In this document: piece after piece, positions 48,040 through 58,073 of the stretch
Layout: the number at the start of each line of letters is the position of its first letter
Position numbering within the stretch: position 1 is the stretch's first letter
Assembly: GCF_001956215.1 (NCBI RefSeq)
Contig: NZ_MRTQ01000029.1
Coordinates: forward strand, 1-58,073
Source: Paenibacillus sp. FSL R5-0490
GTDB taxonomy: Bacteria > Bacillota > Bacilli > Bacillales > Cytobacillaceae
DNA: 58,073 nt
Direction of reading: 5' to 3'
Notes under the pieces: generated by a model
Told to the model about the DNA's origin: nothing
What the model saw: the letters and a program-made list of their open reading frames with translations, nothing else
Database searches by the model: none
Program-made: the position numbers and the translations under genes

Positions 48040-48906
48040 TTGGAAAAGAGACAGCTTTTAATGATCATTGCCGGTTTAGTGCTGCTGAATCTTATCACAT
48101 TGACCTTTTTGCTTTTTAAAGGCGATGGCAACGGGGAAGCAGTAGCCAAAATCGGCGGAGAAAAAATCACTCGCCAGGAATGGATGAGTGAGATGGAAAC
48201 GAAGTACGGAAAAAGCACCTTAAGCGAATTAATCGATCAGAAGGTCATTGAAGAAGCCGGGAAAAGATACGGGGTGAAAATCTCTAATAAGGCAGTAGAT
48301 CTTGAGCTGAAAATGGTCAAGACGATGTATGGCGGCAATATCACTGATGAGATGAGTGAAGACAAGTGGCGCAGGCAAATCAAGAACAATCTTATTCTTG
48401 AAGAGCTGCTGACGGCTGATGTCTCTGTCTCAGAAGAGGAAATGAAGAGCTATTATGAAGAGAACAGCAGCCAATTTCATGTTCCTGACACCTATCACAT
48501 CTCTCAAATCATTGTAAAAACAAAAGAAGAAGCAGAACAGACCGTGAAAGAGCTGGAAGAAGGCTCCAGCTTCTCTGTGCTGGCGATGGAGCGATCCATT
48601 GATGAATTCACTGCCAACCTTGGGGGAAATGCAGGGTATGTCAGTGAAGATGATGAGCACGTACCGGCAGAAGTCCTGGAACAGGTCAAAGACCTGAAGC
48701 CCGGCAAATGGACCAAACCGGTTAAAACAGAAGATGGCTATGCTGTTGTCATGCTTCATGAGCATTTAAAGGGAGAGCAGTATTCCTTTAAAGAGGTGAA
48801 GAACATGATTCGCCGCCAGATTGCTCTTGAGCAGATGGATGTTCCTGTCTCAGCCAAGCCGTTTTGGAAAGAGACGGATGTAGAATGGTTTTACGGTGAG
48901 CAGTAA
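48040..48906 (+). CDS. yacD: PpiC-type peptidyl-prolyl isomerase YacD
   Basis: A 288-residue SurA/PrsA-like foldase with one N-terminal membrane segment (about 5-27) and no lipobox cysteine, so it is anchored by its signal rather than lipid-modified. A SurA N-terminal chaperone part (about 40-140) is followed by a parvulin domain with YHISQIIVKTKEEAE and LGGNAGYVSEDD (about 150-245). It probably acts at the outer membrane face on exported proteins. The TTG start has GGGGGAGG five bases upstream, next to the repeat element. Confidence 0.9.
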   Translation: MEKRQLLMIIAGLVLLNLITLTFLLFKGDGNGEAVAKIGGEKITRQEWMSEMETKYGKSTLSELIDQKVIEEAGKRYGVKISNKAVDLELKMVKTMYGGNITDEMSEDKWRRQIKNNLILEELLTADVSVSEEEMKSYYEENSSQFHVPDTYHISQIIVKTKEEAEQTVKELEEGSSFSVLAMERSIDEFTANLGGNAGYVSEDDEHVPAEVLEQVKDLKPGKWTKPVKTEDGYAVVMLHEHLKGEQYSFKEVKNMIRRQIALEQMDVPVSAKPFWKETDVEWFYGEQ

Positions 48907-48913
48907 ATATAAA

Positions 48914-48940
48914 AACACGGAGCGAATTCCGTGTTTTTTT
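48914..48940 (+). terminator. yacD terminator
   Basis: AACACGGA / TCCGTGTT stem with loop GCGAAT, then seven T. Confidence 0.9.
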
Positions 48941-49028
48941 CTGCCTAAATTGAGTATCATGAATAGAGATGGGTAATTATCTATAATGACAAAAGTATGA
49001 ATTTTCTTTTAAATGGCAGTCAAATTCA

Positions 49029-49057
49029 TTGACATTCCCATTGGAAATTGGTAAATT
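49029..49057 (+). promoter_or_regulatory. cysK promoter with an internal operator-like palindrome
   Basis: TTGACA (49029-49034), 17 bp, TAAATT (49052-49057). The spacer contains ATTCC-CATT-GGAAAT (49034-49048), an inverted repeat where a repressor would block polymerase. CymR controls cysK in B. subtilis; assigning this site to CymR is inference. Confidence 0.6.
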
Positions 49058-49101
49058 TATATTAAACCAATAAAAATAGTCGGAAATAAGGAGTGGGGAA
49101 A

Positions 49102-50031
49102 ATGGTACGTGTAGCAAATTCAATTGCAGATCTTGTTGGCCATACGCCAATTGTGAAACTAAACCGTCTAGTTGATGATAATAGCGCAGATGTTTATCTG
49201 AAATTGGAATACATGAATCCGGGGAGCAGCGTAAAAGACCGTATTGCCCTGGCAATGATCACGGCTGCAGAGAAAGATGGAAGTCTTAAACCAGGTGATA
49301 CCATCATTGAACCGACAAGCGGAAATACAGGAATCGGATTAGCGATGATTGCCGCAGCCAAAGGCTATAAAGCAGTTCTTGTGATGCCGGAGACAATGAG
49401 TATGGAGCGCCGCAACCTGCTGCGTGCTTACGGGGCTGACCTTGTCCTCACACCTGGACCGGAAGGAATGAACGGTGCAATCCGCAAGGCGCAGGAGCTG
49501 GCAAAGGAACATGGCTATTTCGTGCCTCAGCAGTTTGAAAACCCTGCGAACCCTGAAATTCACCGTTTAACAACAGGACCTGAAATCACTGAGCAAATGG
49601 GCGACCAGCTGGATGCTTTCATCTCCGGAATCGGAACAGGCGGAACCATTACTGGTGCCGGTCAGGTGCTTAAAGAAAAATATAAAAACATCAAAATTTA
49701 CGCAGTGGAGCCAACTGATTCACCTGTACTATCAGGCGGAAAGCCGGGCCCGCATAAGATCCAGGGAATTGGAGCGGGATTTGTCCCGGATACACTGGAT
49801 ACAAAGATTTATGATGAAGTGATCCAAATTACGAATGATGAGGCATTTGATTATGCCCGCCGTGCGGCCAAGGAAGAAGGAATCCTGGGCGGGATTTCCT
49901 CCGGTGCGGCAATCAGTGCGGCCTTGAAGGTTGCCAAAGAGCTTGGCAAGGGCAAAAAAGTTCTGGCCATTCTCCCAAGTAACGGCGAACGTTATTTAAG
50001 TACTCCTTTATATCAATTTGAAGCTGAATAA
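49102..50031 (+). CDS. cysK: Cysteine synthase A
   Basis: A 309-residue PLP enzyme making cysteine from O-acetylserine and sulfide. The PLP lysine is K45 in NPGSSVKDR, the substrate loop [12 protein letters not shown] near 75 and [12 protein letters not shown] near 177. In B. subtilis CysK also partners with CymR as a repressor. The ATG at 49102 has AGGAGTGGGG upstream; an earlier in-frame GTG lies inside it. A terminator follows. Confidence 0.97.
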   Translation: MVRVANSIADLVGHTPIVKLNRLVDDNSADVYLKLEYMNPGSSVKDRIALAMITAAEKDGSLKPGDTIIEPTSGNTGIGLAMIAAAKGYKAVLVMPETMSMERRNLLRAYGADLVLTPGPEGMNGAIRKAQELAKEHGYFVPQQFENPANPEIHRLTTGPEITEQMGDQLDAFISGIGTGGTITGAGQVLKEKYKNIKIYAVEPTDSPVLSGGKPGPHKIQGIGAGFVPDTLDTKIYDEVIQITNDEAFDYARRAAKEEGILGGISSGAAISAALKVAKELGKGKKVLAILPSNGERYLSTPLYQFEAE

Positions 50032-50039
50032 TTGATAGG

Positions 50040-50069
50040 ACAGCGGTCTACATTGGCCGCTGTTTTTTG
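50040..50069 (+). terminator. cysK terminator
   Basis: ACAGCGGTC / GGCCGCTGT stem with loop TACATT, then six T. Confidence 0.9.
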
Positions 50070-50145
50070 CGTACAATAAAAATTATGAAAGCATGCCCCG
50101 TATCATGTATGATGAAAAAAGAGAACTATATAGGGGTGACTTTTA

Positions 50146-51561
50146 GTGAAGCATCTTCAGATTCATGCAAAAAAAATACCATATACATATAACCGGTTTT
50201 TCCGCACATACCGCTCGCTGTCTGAGGGATTGCCGCATCATGTTTTACTGGAAAGCGGACGGGGCGGCAGGTACAGTATTGCAGCTTTTGAGCCTGAAGC
50301 CATTTTAACAGGCAAAAATTCACAGCTTGAAATCACTGCAGACGGTGAAAAACAAGTGCTCGAAGGCAACCCCCTTCACCTGATGCAGGAATGGCTGAAT
50401 CGATATAAAGCAGATAAGCTTGAAGAACTTCCGGATTTTCAGGGAGGGGCCATCGGGTTCATCAGCTATGACTACGCACGATATATCGAAAAGCTTCCAG
50501 ATGAAGCCCGGGATGATCTGCAAATACCTGATATCCACTTTTTTATTTATAAAGATTGCTTTGTCTTTGATCATGAAACGGAACAGCTCTGGCTTCTATT
50601 CTTATATGAAAAAGGGGAAGAGCACTCGATCGAGGAACGGGCAGAGAATTGGGAGCAGAGATGGAAGAATGAGAGCGGAGAGCCTTCTGAGGAAGCGGGA
50701 TGCAGTCAGGCGGAACAAACACTTAGGGTATCCATGAACGAAGAAGAATTCCAGTCTGCTGTACGGAGTGTTCAGGAATATATTTCACAGGGAGATGTCT
50801 TTCAGGTGAATCTCTCCGTACGACAAAGCCGCCCGATGCATATTCAGGCTATGGATGTATACGAGCAGCTGAGAGTGTTAAATCCGTCTCCATACATGGG
50901 GTATTTCCACACACCTGCATACCAGCTTGTGAGCGCATCACCGGAGCTGCTGATTAAGAAAAAAGGAAACACCGTCAGCACGCGGCCGATTGCCGGGACA
51001 AGGTCCCGCGGGAAGGATCATGAGGAGGACCTCAAGCTCGCCAGTGAACTGATTGAAAATGAGAAAGAGCGTGCAGAGCACGTAATGCTGGTTGACCTGG
51101 AGAGAAATGACCTGGGAAGAGTATGCGAATATGGGACTGTTGAAGTGGATGAGTTCATGGTCATTGAAAAATACTCACATGTGATGCATATCGTTTCCAA
51201 TGTAAAAGGCGAGCTGGCAGAAGGCAAGAATGCGGTTGATATCATTGACGCTGTATTTCCCGGGGGGACGATCACAGGTGCCCCTAAGGTGCGCACTATG
51301 GAAATCATTGAAGAACTTGAACCGGTCACAAGGGGACCATACACCGGCTCTCTTGGCTGGATCAATTTCAGCGGTGATCTGGAGCTGAATATCATCATCC
51401 GCACTATGCTCGTTAAAGATGGACAGGCTCATGTGCAGGCAGGTGCAGGCATTGTCATTGACTCCAATCCGAAAAATGAATACAAAGAGTCACTGAAAAA
51501 GGCGATTGCTCTATGGAAAGCAAAAGAACTCGCAGAACAGGCAAAAGGGGATCAGCTATGA
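50146..51561 (+). CDS. pabB: Aminodeoxychorismate synthase component I
   Basis: A 471-residue chorismate-utilising enzyme that makes 4-amino-4-deoxychorismate with PabA. The chorismate-binding half (about 205-465) contains [50 protein letters not shown] and [10 protein letters not shown]. The GTG start has GGGGTG eight bases upstream. The stop overlaps the pabA start (ATGA), beginning the folate operon pabB-pabA-pabC-folP-folB-folK. Confidence 0.95.
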   Translation: MKHLQIHAKKIPYTYNRFFRTYRSLSEGLPHHVLLESGRGGRYSIAAFEPEAILTGKNSQLEITADGEKQVLEGNPLHLMQEWLNRYKADKLEELPDFQGGAIGFISYDYARYIEKLPDEARDDLQIPDIHFFIYKDCFVFDHETEQLWLLFLYEKGEEHSIEERAENWEQRWKNESGEPSEEAGCSQAEQTLRVSMNEEEFQSAVRSVQEYISQGDVFQVNLSVRQSRPMHIQAMDVYEQLRVLNPSPYMGYFHTPAYQLVSASPELLIKKKGNTVSTRPIAGTRSRGKDHEEDLKLASELIENEKERAEHVMLVDLERNDLGRVCEYGTVEVDEFMVIEKYSHVMHIVSNVKGELAEGKNAVDIIDAVFPGGTITGAPKVRTMEIIEELEPVTRGPYTGSLGWINFSGDLELNIIIRTMLVKDGQAHVQAGAGIVIDSNPKNEYKESLKKAIALWKAKELAEQAKGDQL

Positions 51562-52151
51562 TTTATATGATCGATAATTACGATTCTTTTACGTATAATC
51601 TCGTGCAGTATCTCGGTGAATTAGGCGAAGAGCTGGTTGTCAAAAGAAACGATGAAACATCGATTTCTGAAATAGGCAGTATGCAGCCGAAGTTCCTGAT
51701 GATCTCTCCGGGGCCGTGCAGTCCGAATGAAGCAGGCATCAGCCTGAAAGCCATTGAAGCTTTTGCAGGCAAAATCCCGGTCTTTGGTGTTTGTCTGGGA
51801 CATCAGTCGATTGCTCAAGTATTCGGAGGGGATGTGGTGCAGGCAGAGCGTCTGATGCATGGAAAAACTTCTGACATTTTTCATGATGGGAAAACCATAT
51901 TTAAAGACCTGCCCAACCCTTTTCCTGCTACCCGCTACCATTCGCTGATTGTCAAAAAGGAAACACTTCCGGAATGTCTTGAGGTTTCAGCATGGACAGC
52001 TGAGGGAGAGATTATGGCCATCCGCCATAAGGAACTGCCTGTAGAAGGTGTCCAATTCCATCCGGAGTCGATTATGACTACGGCCGGAAAGGAACTCCTT
52101 CAAAATTTTATTAAGCATTACAAAGCCTCACTGCAGGCAGAGGGGCTGTAA
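51558..52151 (+). CDS. pabA: Glutamine amidotransferase PabA/TrpG
   Basis: A 197-residue class I glutamine amidotransferase that supplies ammonia to PabB and, in B. subtilis, also to anthranilate synthase (TrpE), since the trp operon there lacks trpG. The nucleophile is C79 in GVCLGHQ; the His-Glu pair is in FHPES near 170. The ATG at 51558 has AAAGGGG upstream and overlaps the pabB stop by four bases. Confidence 0.95.
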   Translation: MIYMIDNYDSFTYNLVQYLGELGEELVVKRNDETSISEIGSMQPKFLMISPGPCSPNEAGISLKAIEAFAGKIPVFGVCLGHQSIAQVFGGDVVQAERLMHGKTSDIFHDGKTIFKDLPNPFPATRYHSLIVKKETLPECLEVSAWTAEGEIMAIRHKELPVEGVQFHPESIMTTAGKELLQNFIKHYKASLQAEGL

Positions 52152-52154
52152 ACC

Positions 52155-53012
52155 TTGTATATTTATATGAATGGGGAAGTTGTCAGGAAAGAGGAGGCCA
52201 GGATTTCTCCTTTTGATCATGGCTTTATATATGGGATGGGGCTGTTTGAGACGTTCCGTATCTATAATGGGCATCCCTTTTTATTGGATGATCACCTGGA
52301 GAGGCTGAACAGAAGCCTTGAAGCGATAAATATTGAAGCATTTTATGCCAGGGAACAAGTGCTCGCGGCGCTGGATTTGCTGCTTGGAAAAAATGGATAC
52401 CATAATGCCTATATCCGGATGAATGTTTCAGCGGGGAACGGGGAGATTGGCCTGCAGACAGCACCGTACACTAACCCGAATACGATCATTTTCTGCAAAC
52501 CGCTTCTGCCAAGAAGTGCCGGTGCAGAAAAGCAGGCAGTATTGCTTGAGATTCCCCGCAATACACCTGAAGGGGCCGAACGGCTGAAGTCCCACCATTA
52601 TTTAAATAACATTCTGGCTAAAAAGGAAGCGGGGGACGATCCAGGCATTGAAGGGATCTTCTTGACCAGGGATGGCTATCTGGCAGAGGGGGTCACTTCG
52701 AATTTATTCTGGATTCGTGATGGCCATTTATTTACCCCGTCGCTTCAAACCGGCATACTAAACGGCATTACCCGGAAATTTGTGATCAGGCTTGCCGGAA
52801 AGCTGGGGATGAATGTGCAGGAAGGCCTGTACAGAGCAGAAGCTGTAAAGGATGCGGATGAAGTTTTTGTCACGAACTCCATCCAGGAAATTGTGCCGAT
52901 TTCCTCGTTTGATGGCCATTTCATGCCAGGGTTATCCGGGAAGAAAACATCGGAGCTCCAGGTGCACTATGAAAACCGCTGTGAACACTTATGGAGCAGG
53001 AATGAACTGTAG
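52155..53012 (+). CDS. pabC: 4-amino-4-deoxychorismate lyase
   Basis: A 285-residue fold-type IV PLP enzyme releasing p-aminobenzoate and pyruvate. SPFDHGFIYGMGLFETFR near residue 18 and LKSHHYLNNILAKKEA (with the PLP lysine region) near 142 are conserved, as is AEGVTSNLFW. The TTG start at 52155 has GAGGGG nine bases upstream and gives MYIYMNGE, matching relatives. It lies three bases past pabA. Confidence 0.93.
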   Translation: MYIYMNGEVVRKEEARISPFDHGFIYGMGLFETFRIYNGHPFLLDDHLERLNRSLEAINIEAFYAREQVLAALDLLLGKNGYHNAYIRMNVSAGNGEIGLQTAPYTNPNTIIFCKPLLPRSAGAEKQAVLLEIPRNTPEGAERLKSHHYLNNILAKKEAGDDPGIEGIFLTRDGYLAEGVTSNLFWIRDGHLFTPSLQTGILNGITRKFVIRLAGKLGMNVQEGLYRAEAVKDADEVFVTNSIQEIVPISSFDGHFMPGLSGKKTSELQVHYENRCEHLWSRNEL

Positions 53013-53023
53013 GAGGATTCATA

Positions 53024-53860
53024 ATGTCTAAAACAACAATTCAGTGTGGGCCATATACGCTAGATTACGGGAAGAAAACCATTGTGATGGGAATTTTAAA
53101 TGCAACCCCTGACTCCTTTTCGGATGGGGGCAAATACAGTCAGCAGGATCTGGCAGTCAAGCATGCTCTTGAAATGGTTGAAAACGGAGCAGATATCATC
53201 GATGTTGGCGGAGAATCAACCCGTCCGGGATTTGATCCGGTGCCTGCAGACGAAGAGCTGAGACGTGTTCTTCCAGTTATCGAGGCAATTTCAAAGGAAG
53301 TGGATGTTCCGATATCCATTGATACCTATAAAGCGGAAGTCGCCAGGCAGGCCATTGAAGCCGGGGCCCACATTATCAATGATGTGTGGGGAGCCAAAGC
53401 GGATAATGAAATGGCGGCAGCTGCAGCAGAAACAGGAGCGCCGATCATCTTAATGCATAACCGCAAGGATATGGAATACACATCCTTTTTCCGGGATGTC
53501 ATGAATGACCTGTACGAAAGCATTGCGCTAGTAAAGTCTGCAGGTGTTAAAGACGAGAATATTATCCTTGACCCGGGCATCGGCTTTGCTAAGGACTTGA
53601 ACTATAACCTGGAAATGATGAGGGATTTGGACAAGCTTGTGGCTATCGGGTATCCTGTGCTGCTTGGCACATCGAAGAAGCGGATGATCGGAACCATCCT
53701 GGACCTTCCGGTTGAGGAGCGGACAGAAGGAACGGGAGCGACGGTGTGCTACGGCATCCAAAAGGGCTGCCAGATGATCCGCATTCATGATGTAAAGGAA
53801 ATGAGCCGAATGGCTAAAATGATGGACGCTTTAATGGGAAAAGGTGATTACAATGGATAA
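53024..53860 (+). CDS. folP: Dihydropteroate synthase
   Basis: A 278-residue TIM-barrel enzyme joining p-aminobenzoate to the pterin, the sulfonamide target. Signature motifs are GILNATPDSFSDGGKY near residue 25, DVGGESTRPGFDP near 58, and the pterin site in LDPGIGFAKDLNYN near 182. The ATG follows AGGAGG. It overlaps folB by eight bases. Confidence 0.97.
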   Translation: MSKTTIQCGPYTLDYGKKTIVMGILNATPDSFSDGGKYSQQDLAVKHALEMVENGADIIDVGGESTRPGFDPVPADEELRRVLPVIEAISKEVDVPISIDTYKAEVARQAIEAGAHIINDVWGAKADNEMAAAAAETGAPIILMHNRKDMEYTSFFRDVMNDLYESIALVKSAGVKDENIILDPGIGFAKDLNYNLEMMRDLDKLVAIGYPVLLGTSKKRMIGTILDLPVEERTEGTGATVCYGIQKGCQMIRIHDVKEMSRMAKMMDALMGKGDYNG

Positions 53861-54215
53861 AATTTATGTGAACCGAATGGAGTTTTACGGCTACCATGGT
53901 GTTTTCCCGGAAGAAACACGGCTTGGCCAGCGCTTTGCTGTAGACCTTACTGTCGAAGCAGACCTGAAAAAGGCGGGGGAAACCGATAATCTTGACGATT
54001 CCATTAACTATGGTGAGCTGTATGCAGTGTGCAAAGAGGTGGTGGAAGGTAAGCCCTATAAGCTGGTTGAAGCTGTGGCAGAAAAGCTGGCAGCCGAACT
54101 TCTTTCCCGGTTCCCGCTGATTCTGCAGCTGACGGTCAAAGTCATCAAGCCTGATCCGCCTATTCCGGGCCACTATCAATCAGTAGCCATCGAAATTACA
54201 AGAGGCAGATCATGA
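53853..54215 (+). CDS. folB: Dihydroneopterin aldolase
   Basis: A 120-residue T-fold enzyme converting dihydroneopterin to 6-hydroxymethyl-dihydropterin. YGYHGVFPEETRLGQRF near residue 10 and the catalytic lysine in VKVIKPDPPIPG near 99 are conserved. ATG 53853 has AAAGGTGAT upstream. It overlaps folP and, at its end, folK by four bases. Confidence 0.95.
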   Translation: MDKIYVNRMEFYGYHGVFPEETRLGQRFAVDLTVEADLKKAGETDNLDDSINYGELYAVCKEVVEGKPYKLVEAVAEKLAAELLSRFPLILQLTVKVIKPDPPIPGHYQSVAIEITRGRS

Positions 54216-54739
54216 GGAACACCGCTTTTATTGCGCTTGGCTCAAATATCGGCAGCCGGTTTGACCACTTGAAGAAAGCAGTTGAGATGATTGATCAGCT
54301 ACCGGAAACCCAAGTGGTAAATACTTCATCTGTTTATGAAACAGATCCTGTCGGTTATGAAGATCAAGAACAATTTCTGAATATGGCAATCCAAATTTCT
54401 ACCGGCTTAGATCCTTTTGAATTGCTGGATGCGTGCCTTGATATCGAATTAAAACTTGGGAGAAAAAGGAAAATTCATTGGGGCCCGCGGACAATAGACC
54501 TTGACATTTTGCTGTATAGTCACGAAAATATTGAAACAGAGAAGCTAATAGTTCCTCATCCTCGGATGCATGAAAGAGCGTTTGTCCTTGTTCCTCTGTT
54601 AGAGGTTGATTCCAGCATCAGGCTTCCGAAGATGGAGCGGCCTTTAATTTCAATACTGGAAGATATACCTGACAGAGAGGGAGTACGGATATGGAAGCAG
54701 AAAAATGGGGAAGACGTATTCGCGCTTTTCGAAAGCTAA
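54212..54739 (+). CDS. folK: 6-hydroxymethyl-7,8-dihydropterin pyrophosphokinase
   Basis: A 175-residue HPPK activating the pterin for DHPS. ALGSNIGSRFDHL near the start, YETDPVGYEDQEQFLNMA near 45 and the WGPRTIDLDILLY signature near 90 are present. The start overlaps folB. The end overlaps yazB by 49 bases in another frame, an unusually long overlap but one also seen in this cluster in relatives. Confidence 0.96.
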   Translation: MRNTAFIALGSNIGSRFDHLKKAVEMIDQLPETQVVNTSSVYETDPVGYEDQEQFLNMAIQISTGLDPFELLDACLDIELKLGRKRKIHWGPRTIDLDILLYSHENIETEKLIVPHPRMHERAFVLVPLLEVDSSIRLPKMERPLISILEDIPDREGVRIWKQKNGEDVFALFES

Positions 54740-54906
54740 AAGGATTTACACAAGAAGGATTTGCAAGAGAGCTCGGTGTATCGGTTTCAATTTTAGGTGA
54801 AATTGAAAGAGGAAACCGCATGCCAGCACCGGCTTTAATCGAGCAGATCGCTCTGGCGCTTAAAGTGACACAGGAAGAATTGGCTCCCAGACAGGAGCAG
54901 GATTAA
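54691..54906 (+). CDS. yazB: Xre-family HTH protein YazB
   Basis: A 71-residue single-domain helix-turn-helix protein (WGRRIRAFRKLKGFTQEGFAREL, VSVSILGEIERGNRMP). It is probably a DNA-binding regulator of unknown target. The ATG has GGGAG upstream. It overlaps the end of folK and precedes dusB by 37 bases. Conserved placement suggests regulation linked to this operon, but nothing in the sequence proves it. Confidence 0.9.
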   Translation: MEAEKWGRRIRAFRKLKGFTQEGFARELGVSVSILGEIERGNRMPAPALIEQIALALKVTQEELAPRQEQD

Positions 54907-54943
54907 TATATAAGTTTGAATAATTACAGAGGGAGGTGCAATT

Positions 54944-55945
54944 ATGTTCAAAATAGGTGATATCCAGCTGAAAAACCGTGTAGTACTGGCTCCGATGGCC
55001 GGAGTATGCAATTCCGCTTTCCGACTGACTGTAAAAGAATTCGGTGCCGGACTTGTATGTGCGGAGATGGTCAGCGACAAAGGCATTGTCTCCCAGAACG
55101 AAAAGACGATGAACATGCTTTATATTGATGAAAGAGAAAAGCCGCTAAGCCTGCAGATTTTCGGGGGTAAAAAAGAAACGCTTGTAGAAGCGGCGAAATT
55201 TGTAGACCAAAATACGAATGCAGATATCATCGACATTAACATGGGCTGCCCTGTCCCTAAAATCACCAAATGTGATGCGGGTGCCAAGTGGCTTCTTGAC
55301 CCGGATAAAATTTATGAAATGGTTTCAGCTGTAACAGACGCTGTTGAAAAGCCGGTTACTGTAAAAATGCGGATGGGCTGGGATGAAGACCACATCTACG
55401 CTGTTAAAAACGCGCAGGCAGTTGAACGGGCAGGCGGCAAAGCTGTAGCTCTTCACGGCCGTACGCGTGTCCAGTTGTATGAAGGACAAGCGAACTGGGA
55501 TATTATCCGCGAAGTAAAGCAGAACATTAACATTCCGTTAATCGGAAATGGTGATGTGGAAACACCGCAGGATGCCAAGCGCATGCTGGATGAAACAGGC
55601 TGTGACGGTGTCATGATCGGACGGGCTGCACTGGGAAACCCATGGATGATTTACTGTACAGTTAAATACCTGGAGACTGGCGAATTAATGGGCGAGCCTT
55701 CTGTACGCGAGAAAATGGATGTGTGCATCCTCCATCTGGACCGTCTGATTTCATTAAAGGGTGAACATATCGCTGTACTCGAAATGCGAAAGCATGCTGC
55801 ATGGTACCTGAAAGGAATCCGCGGCAATGCGAAGGTCCGCAATGGAATCAATGAATCCAATACAAGAGAAGAATTGGTAAGCGTTCTTAACGCTCTTGTC
55901 ATTGATGCAGAAGAAAAAGAAAGAAGCCAGATACAGGCTGTATAA
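54944..55945 (+). CDS. dusB: tRNA-dihydrouridine synthase
   Basis: A 333-residue flavin enzyme that reduces uridine to dihydrouridine in tRNA. VLAPMAGVCNSAFRLTVKEFG near residue 15, the catalytic cysteine in INMGCPVPKITKCDAG near 100 and LHGRTRVQLYEGQANW near 170 define the Dus family. The ATG follows GAGGGAGG. Family placement as DusB is by context. A terminator follows, preceded by an unexpected consensus promoter. Confidence 0.94.
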   Translation: MFKIGDIQLKNRVVLAPMAGVCNSAFRLTVKEFGAGLVCAEMVSDKGIVSQNEKTMNMLYIDEREKPLSLQIFGGKKETLVEAAKFVDQNTNADIIDINMGCPVPKITKCDAGAKWLLDPDKIYEMVSAVTDAVEKPVTVKMRMGWDEDHIYAVKNAQAVERAGGKAVALHGRTRVQLYEGQANWDIIREVKQNINIPLIGNGDVETPQDAKRMLDETGCDGVMIGRAALGNPWMIYCTVKYLETGELMGEPSVREKMDVCILHLDRLISLKGEHIAVLEMRKHAAWYLKGIRGNAKVRNGINESNTREELVSVLNALVIDAEEKERSQIQAV

Positions 55946-55956
55946 CTGCGTAAAGT

Positions 55957-55985
55957 TTGACAGGCTGACAATCTTTGCCTATAAT
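55957..55985 (+). promoter_or_regulatory. Consensus sigma-A promoter after dusB
   Basis: TTGACA (55957-55962), 17 bp, TATAAT (55980-55985), a full consensus. The start site would be near 55992, only about 9 bases before a strong terminator hairpin. It is probably the lysS promoter with an attenuated leader, or it makes a very short transcript. Confidence 0.85.
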
Positions 55986-56000
55986 ACTTTTGATAAATGG

Positions 56001-56031
56001 AAACTGCCAGTGCATGAACTGGCAGTTTTTA
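56001..56031 (+). terminator. Terminator between dusB and lysS
   Basis: AAACTGCCAGT / ACTGGCAGTTT stem with loop GCATGA, then five T. Confidence 0.92.
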
Positions 56032-56100
56032 TTCTATTTAACTATTTAGGATGTCTGATTTACCCGCTTTGTGTAAAATAATAGAGATATACATTTTTGA

Positions 56101-57645
<1,545 letters not shown>

Positions 57646-57659
57646 TATTTTATAAAATA

Positions 57660-57693
57660 AGGCAGAGTACATTGCGTGCTCTGTCTTTTTTCT
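57660..57693 (+). terminator. lysS terminator
   Basis: GGCAGAG / CTCTGTC stem extended by TAC / GTG-type pairs, followed by six T. Confidence 0.85.
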
Positions 57694-57787
57694 ATTATAG
57701 AAAGGAATATAAATAGTGCTATTTTCCGGGCAGAATAATGGGAATATTTTTTCTTTCTTTTTTACGTATAAAAAAGATAAAAACATA

Positions 57788-57816
57788 TTGCATGTTGTCC
57801 TGTGAGGTGATATATT
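57788..57816 (+). promoter_or_regulatory. rrn promoter P1
   Basis: TTGCAT (57788-57793), 17 bp, TATATT (57811-57816), the upstream of two tandem rRNA promoters in AT-rich sequence. Confidence 0.75.
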
Positions 57817-57870
57817 TATATTCGTTGCTGCAAGACAGCGACTTACAAAAAAAGATTTTAAAAAAAGTTA

Positions 57871-57899
57871 TTGACTCAGATAGTTGGATCTGATAAGAT
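57871..57899 (+). promoter_or_regulatory. rrn promoter P2
   Basis: TTGACT (57871-57876), 17 bp, TAAGAT (57894-57899), about 110 bp before the 16S gene. Confidence 0.85.
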
Positions 57900-57925
57900 A
57901 ATAAAGTCGCTCTTGAGCGGCGGAT

Positions 57926-57940
57926 TGATCTTTGAAAACT
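57926..57940 (+). promoter_or_regulatory. rrn leader boxA antitermination site
   Basis: TGATCTTTGAAAACT closely matches the Bacillus boxA TGTTCTTTGAAAACT, where the Nus complex assembles to prevent early termination. Confidence 0.8.
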
Positions 57941-58009
57941 GAACGAACAATACGTCAACGTTTAAATCATTAGTCTTTTTTGAAAAGACAACTCGAGCTT
58001 AATCAACTC

Positions 58010-58073
58010 TTATATGGAGAGTTTGATCCTGGCTCAGGACGAACGCTGGCGGCGTGCCTAATACATGCAAGTC
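58010..58073 (+). rRNA. 16S ribosomal RNA, 5' end (partial)
   Basis: GGAGAGTTTGATCCTGGCTC, then GACGAACGCTGGCGGCGTGC and ACATGCAAGTC are the universal 16S start. The gene continues beyond the window. The exact 5' end is set by comparison with Bacillus. Confidence 0.95.

Overview
The window is a chromosomal segment of a low-to-mid GC, endospore-forming member of the Bacillaceae. It runs from the 3' end of one rRNA operon (5S tail, positions 1-50) to the 5' end of the next (16S start, about 58010). The gene order csfB(gin)-yaaO-tmk-darA-yaaR-holB-ricT-yabA ... dusB-lysS-rrn is, from memory, the block lying between two rRNA operons near the origin in Bacillus subtilis. Protein sequences resemble B. 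subtilis strongly but not identically. Intergenic repeats of the type found in the B. firmus/Cytobacillus/Mesobacillus group suggest such a relative; the genus is an inference. No phage, insertion sequence, CRISPR array or defence system was seen. xpaC and yaaN, which I recall between csfB and yaaO in B. subtilis, are absent, and gin is on the minus strand.

Layout. 1-1000: 5S tail, terminator, two short-period repeat arrays, gin with a sigma-F promoter. 1007-8518: yaaO, tmk, the c-di-AMP receptor darA, yaaR, replication and control genes holB, ricT, yabA, and RNA modification genes trmN6 and rsmI. 8557-9450: abrB (minus strand) with tandem Spo0A boxes, then a long metG leader. 9452-17484: metG, tatD, yabE, rnmV, rsmA, yabG. 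17794-24733: veg, sspF, ispE, purR, ridA, spoVG, glmU, prs, ctc. 25219-36844: pth, fin, mfd, spoVT, yabM, yabN, rqcP, yabP, yabQ, divIC, yabR. 36970-37156: tRNA-Glu and tRNA-Met on the minus strand. 37513-46020: spoIIE, yabS, yabT, tilS, hprT, ftsH. 46175-57645: coaX, hslO, a PpiC foldase, cysK, the folate cluster pabB-pabA-pabC-folP-folB-folK, yazB, dusB, lysS. The rrn promoters P1 and P2 and the 16S start follow.

The genes combine core information processing (replication clamp loading, tRNA charging, rRNA and tRNA modification, transcription-coupled repair), precursor supply (PRPP, UDP-GlcNAc, isoprenoid, folate, CoA, cysteine) and a dense sporulation layer. Promoter sequences readable here fit sigma-A, B, F, G, H and K, a Spo0A-type spoIIE promoter with a 21-bp spacer, and PurR boxes at purR.

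The least explained material is intergenic. A family of hairpin-forming elements ends almost at the ribosome binding site of rnmV, mfd and the foldase gene and lies in the leaders of spoVT and yabP, always in gene orientation. A second repeat family has two copies, one carrying a nested insertion. There are short-period arrays after the 5S gene, a 52-bp tandem array between ctc and pth, an attenuator-like metG leader beside tandem Spo0A boxes, and a few small unannotated ORFs. None of these could be searched against databases here.
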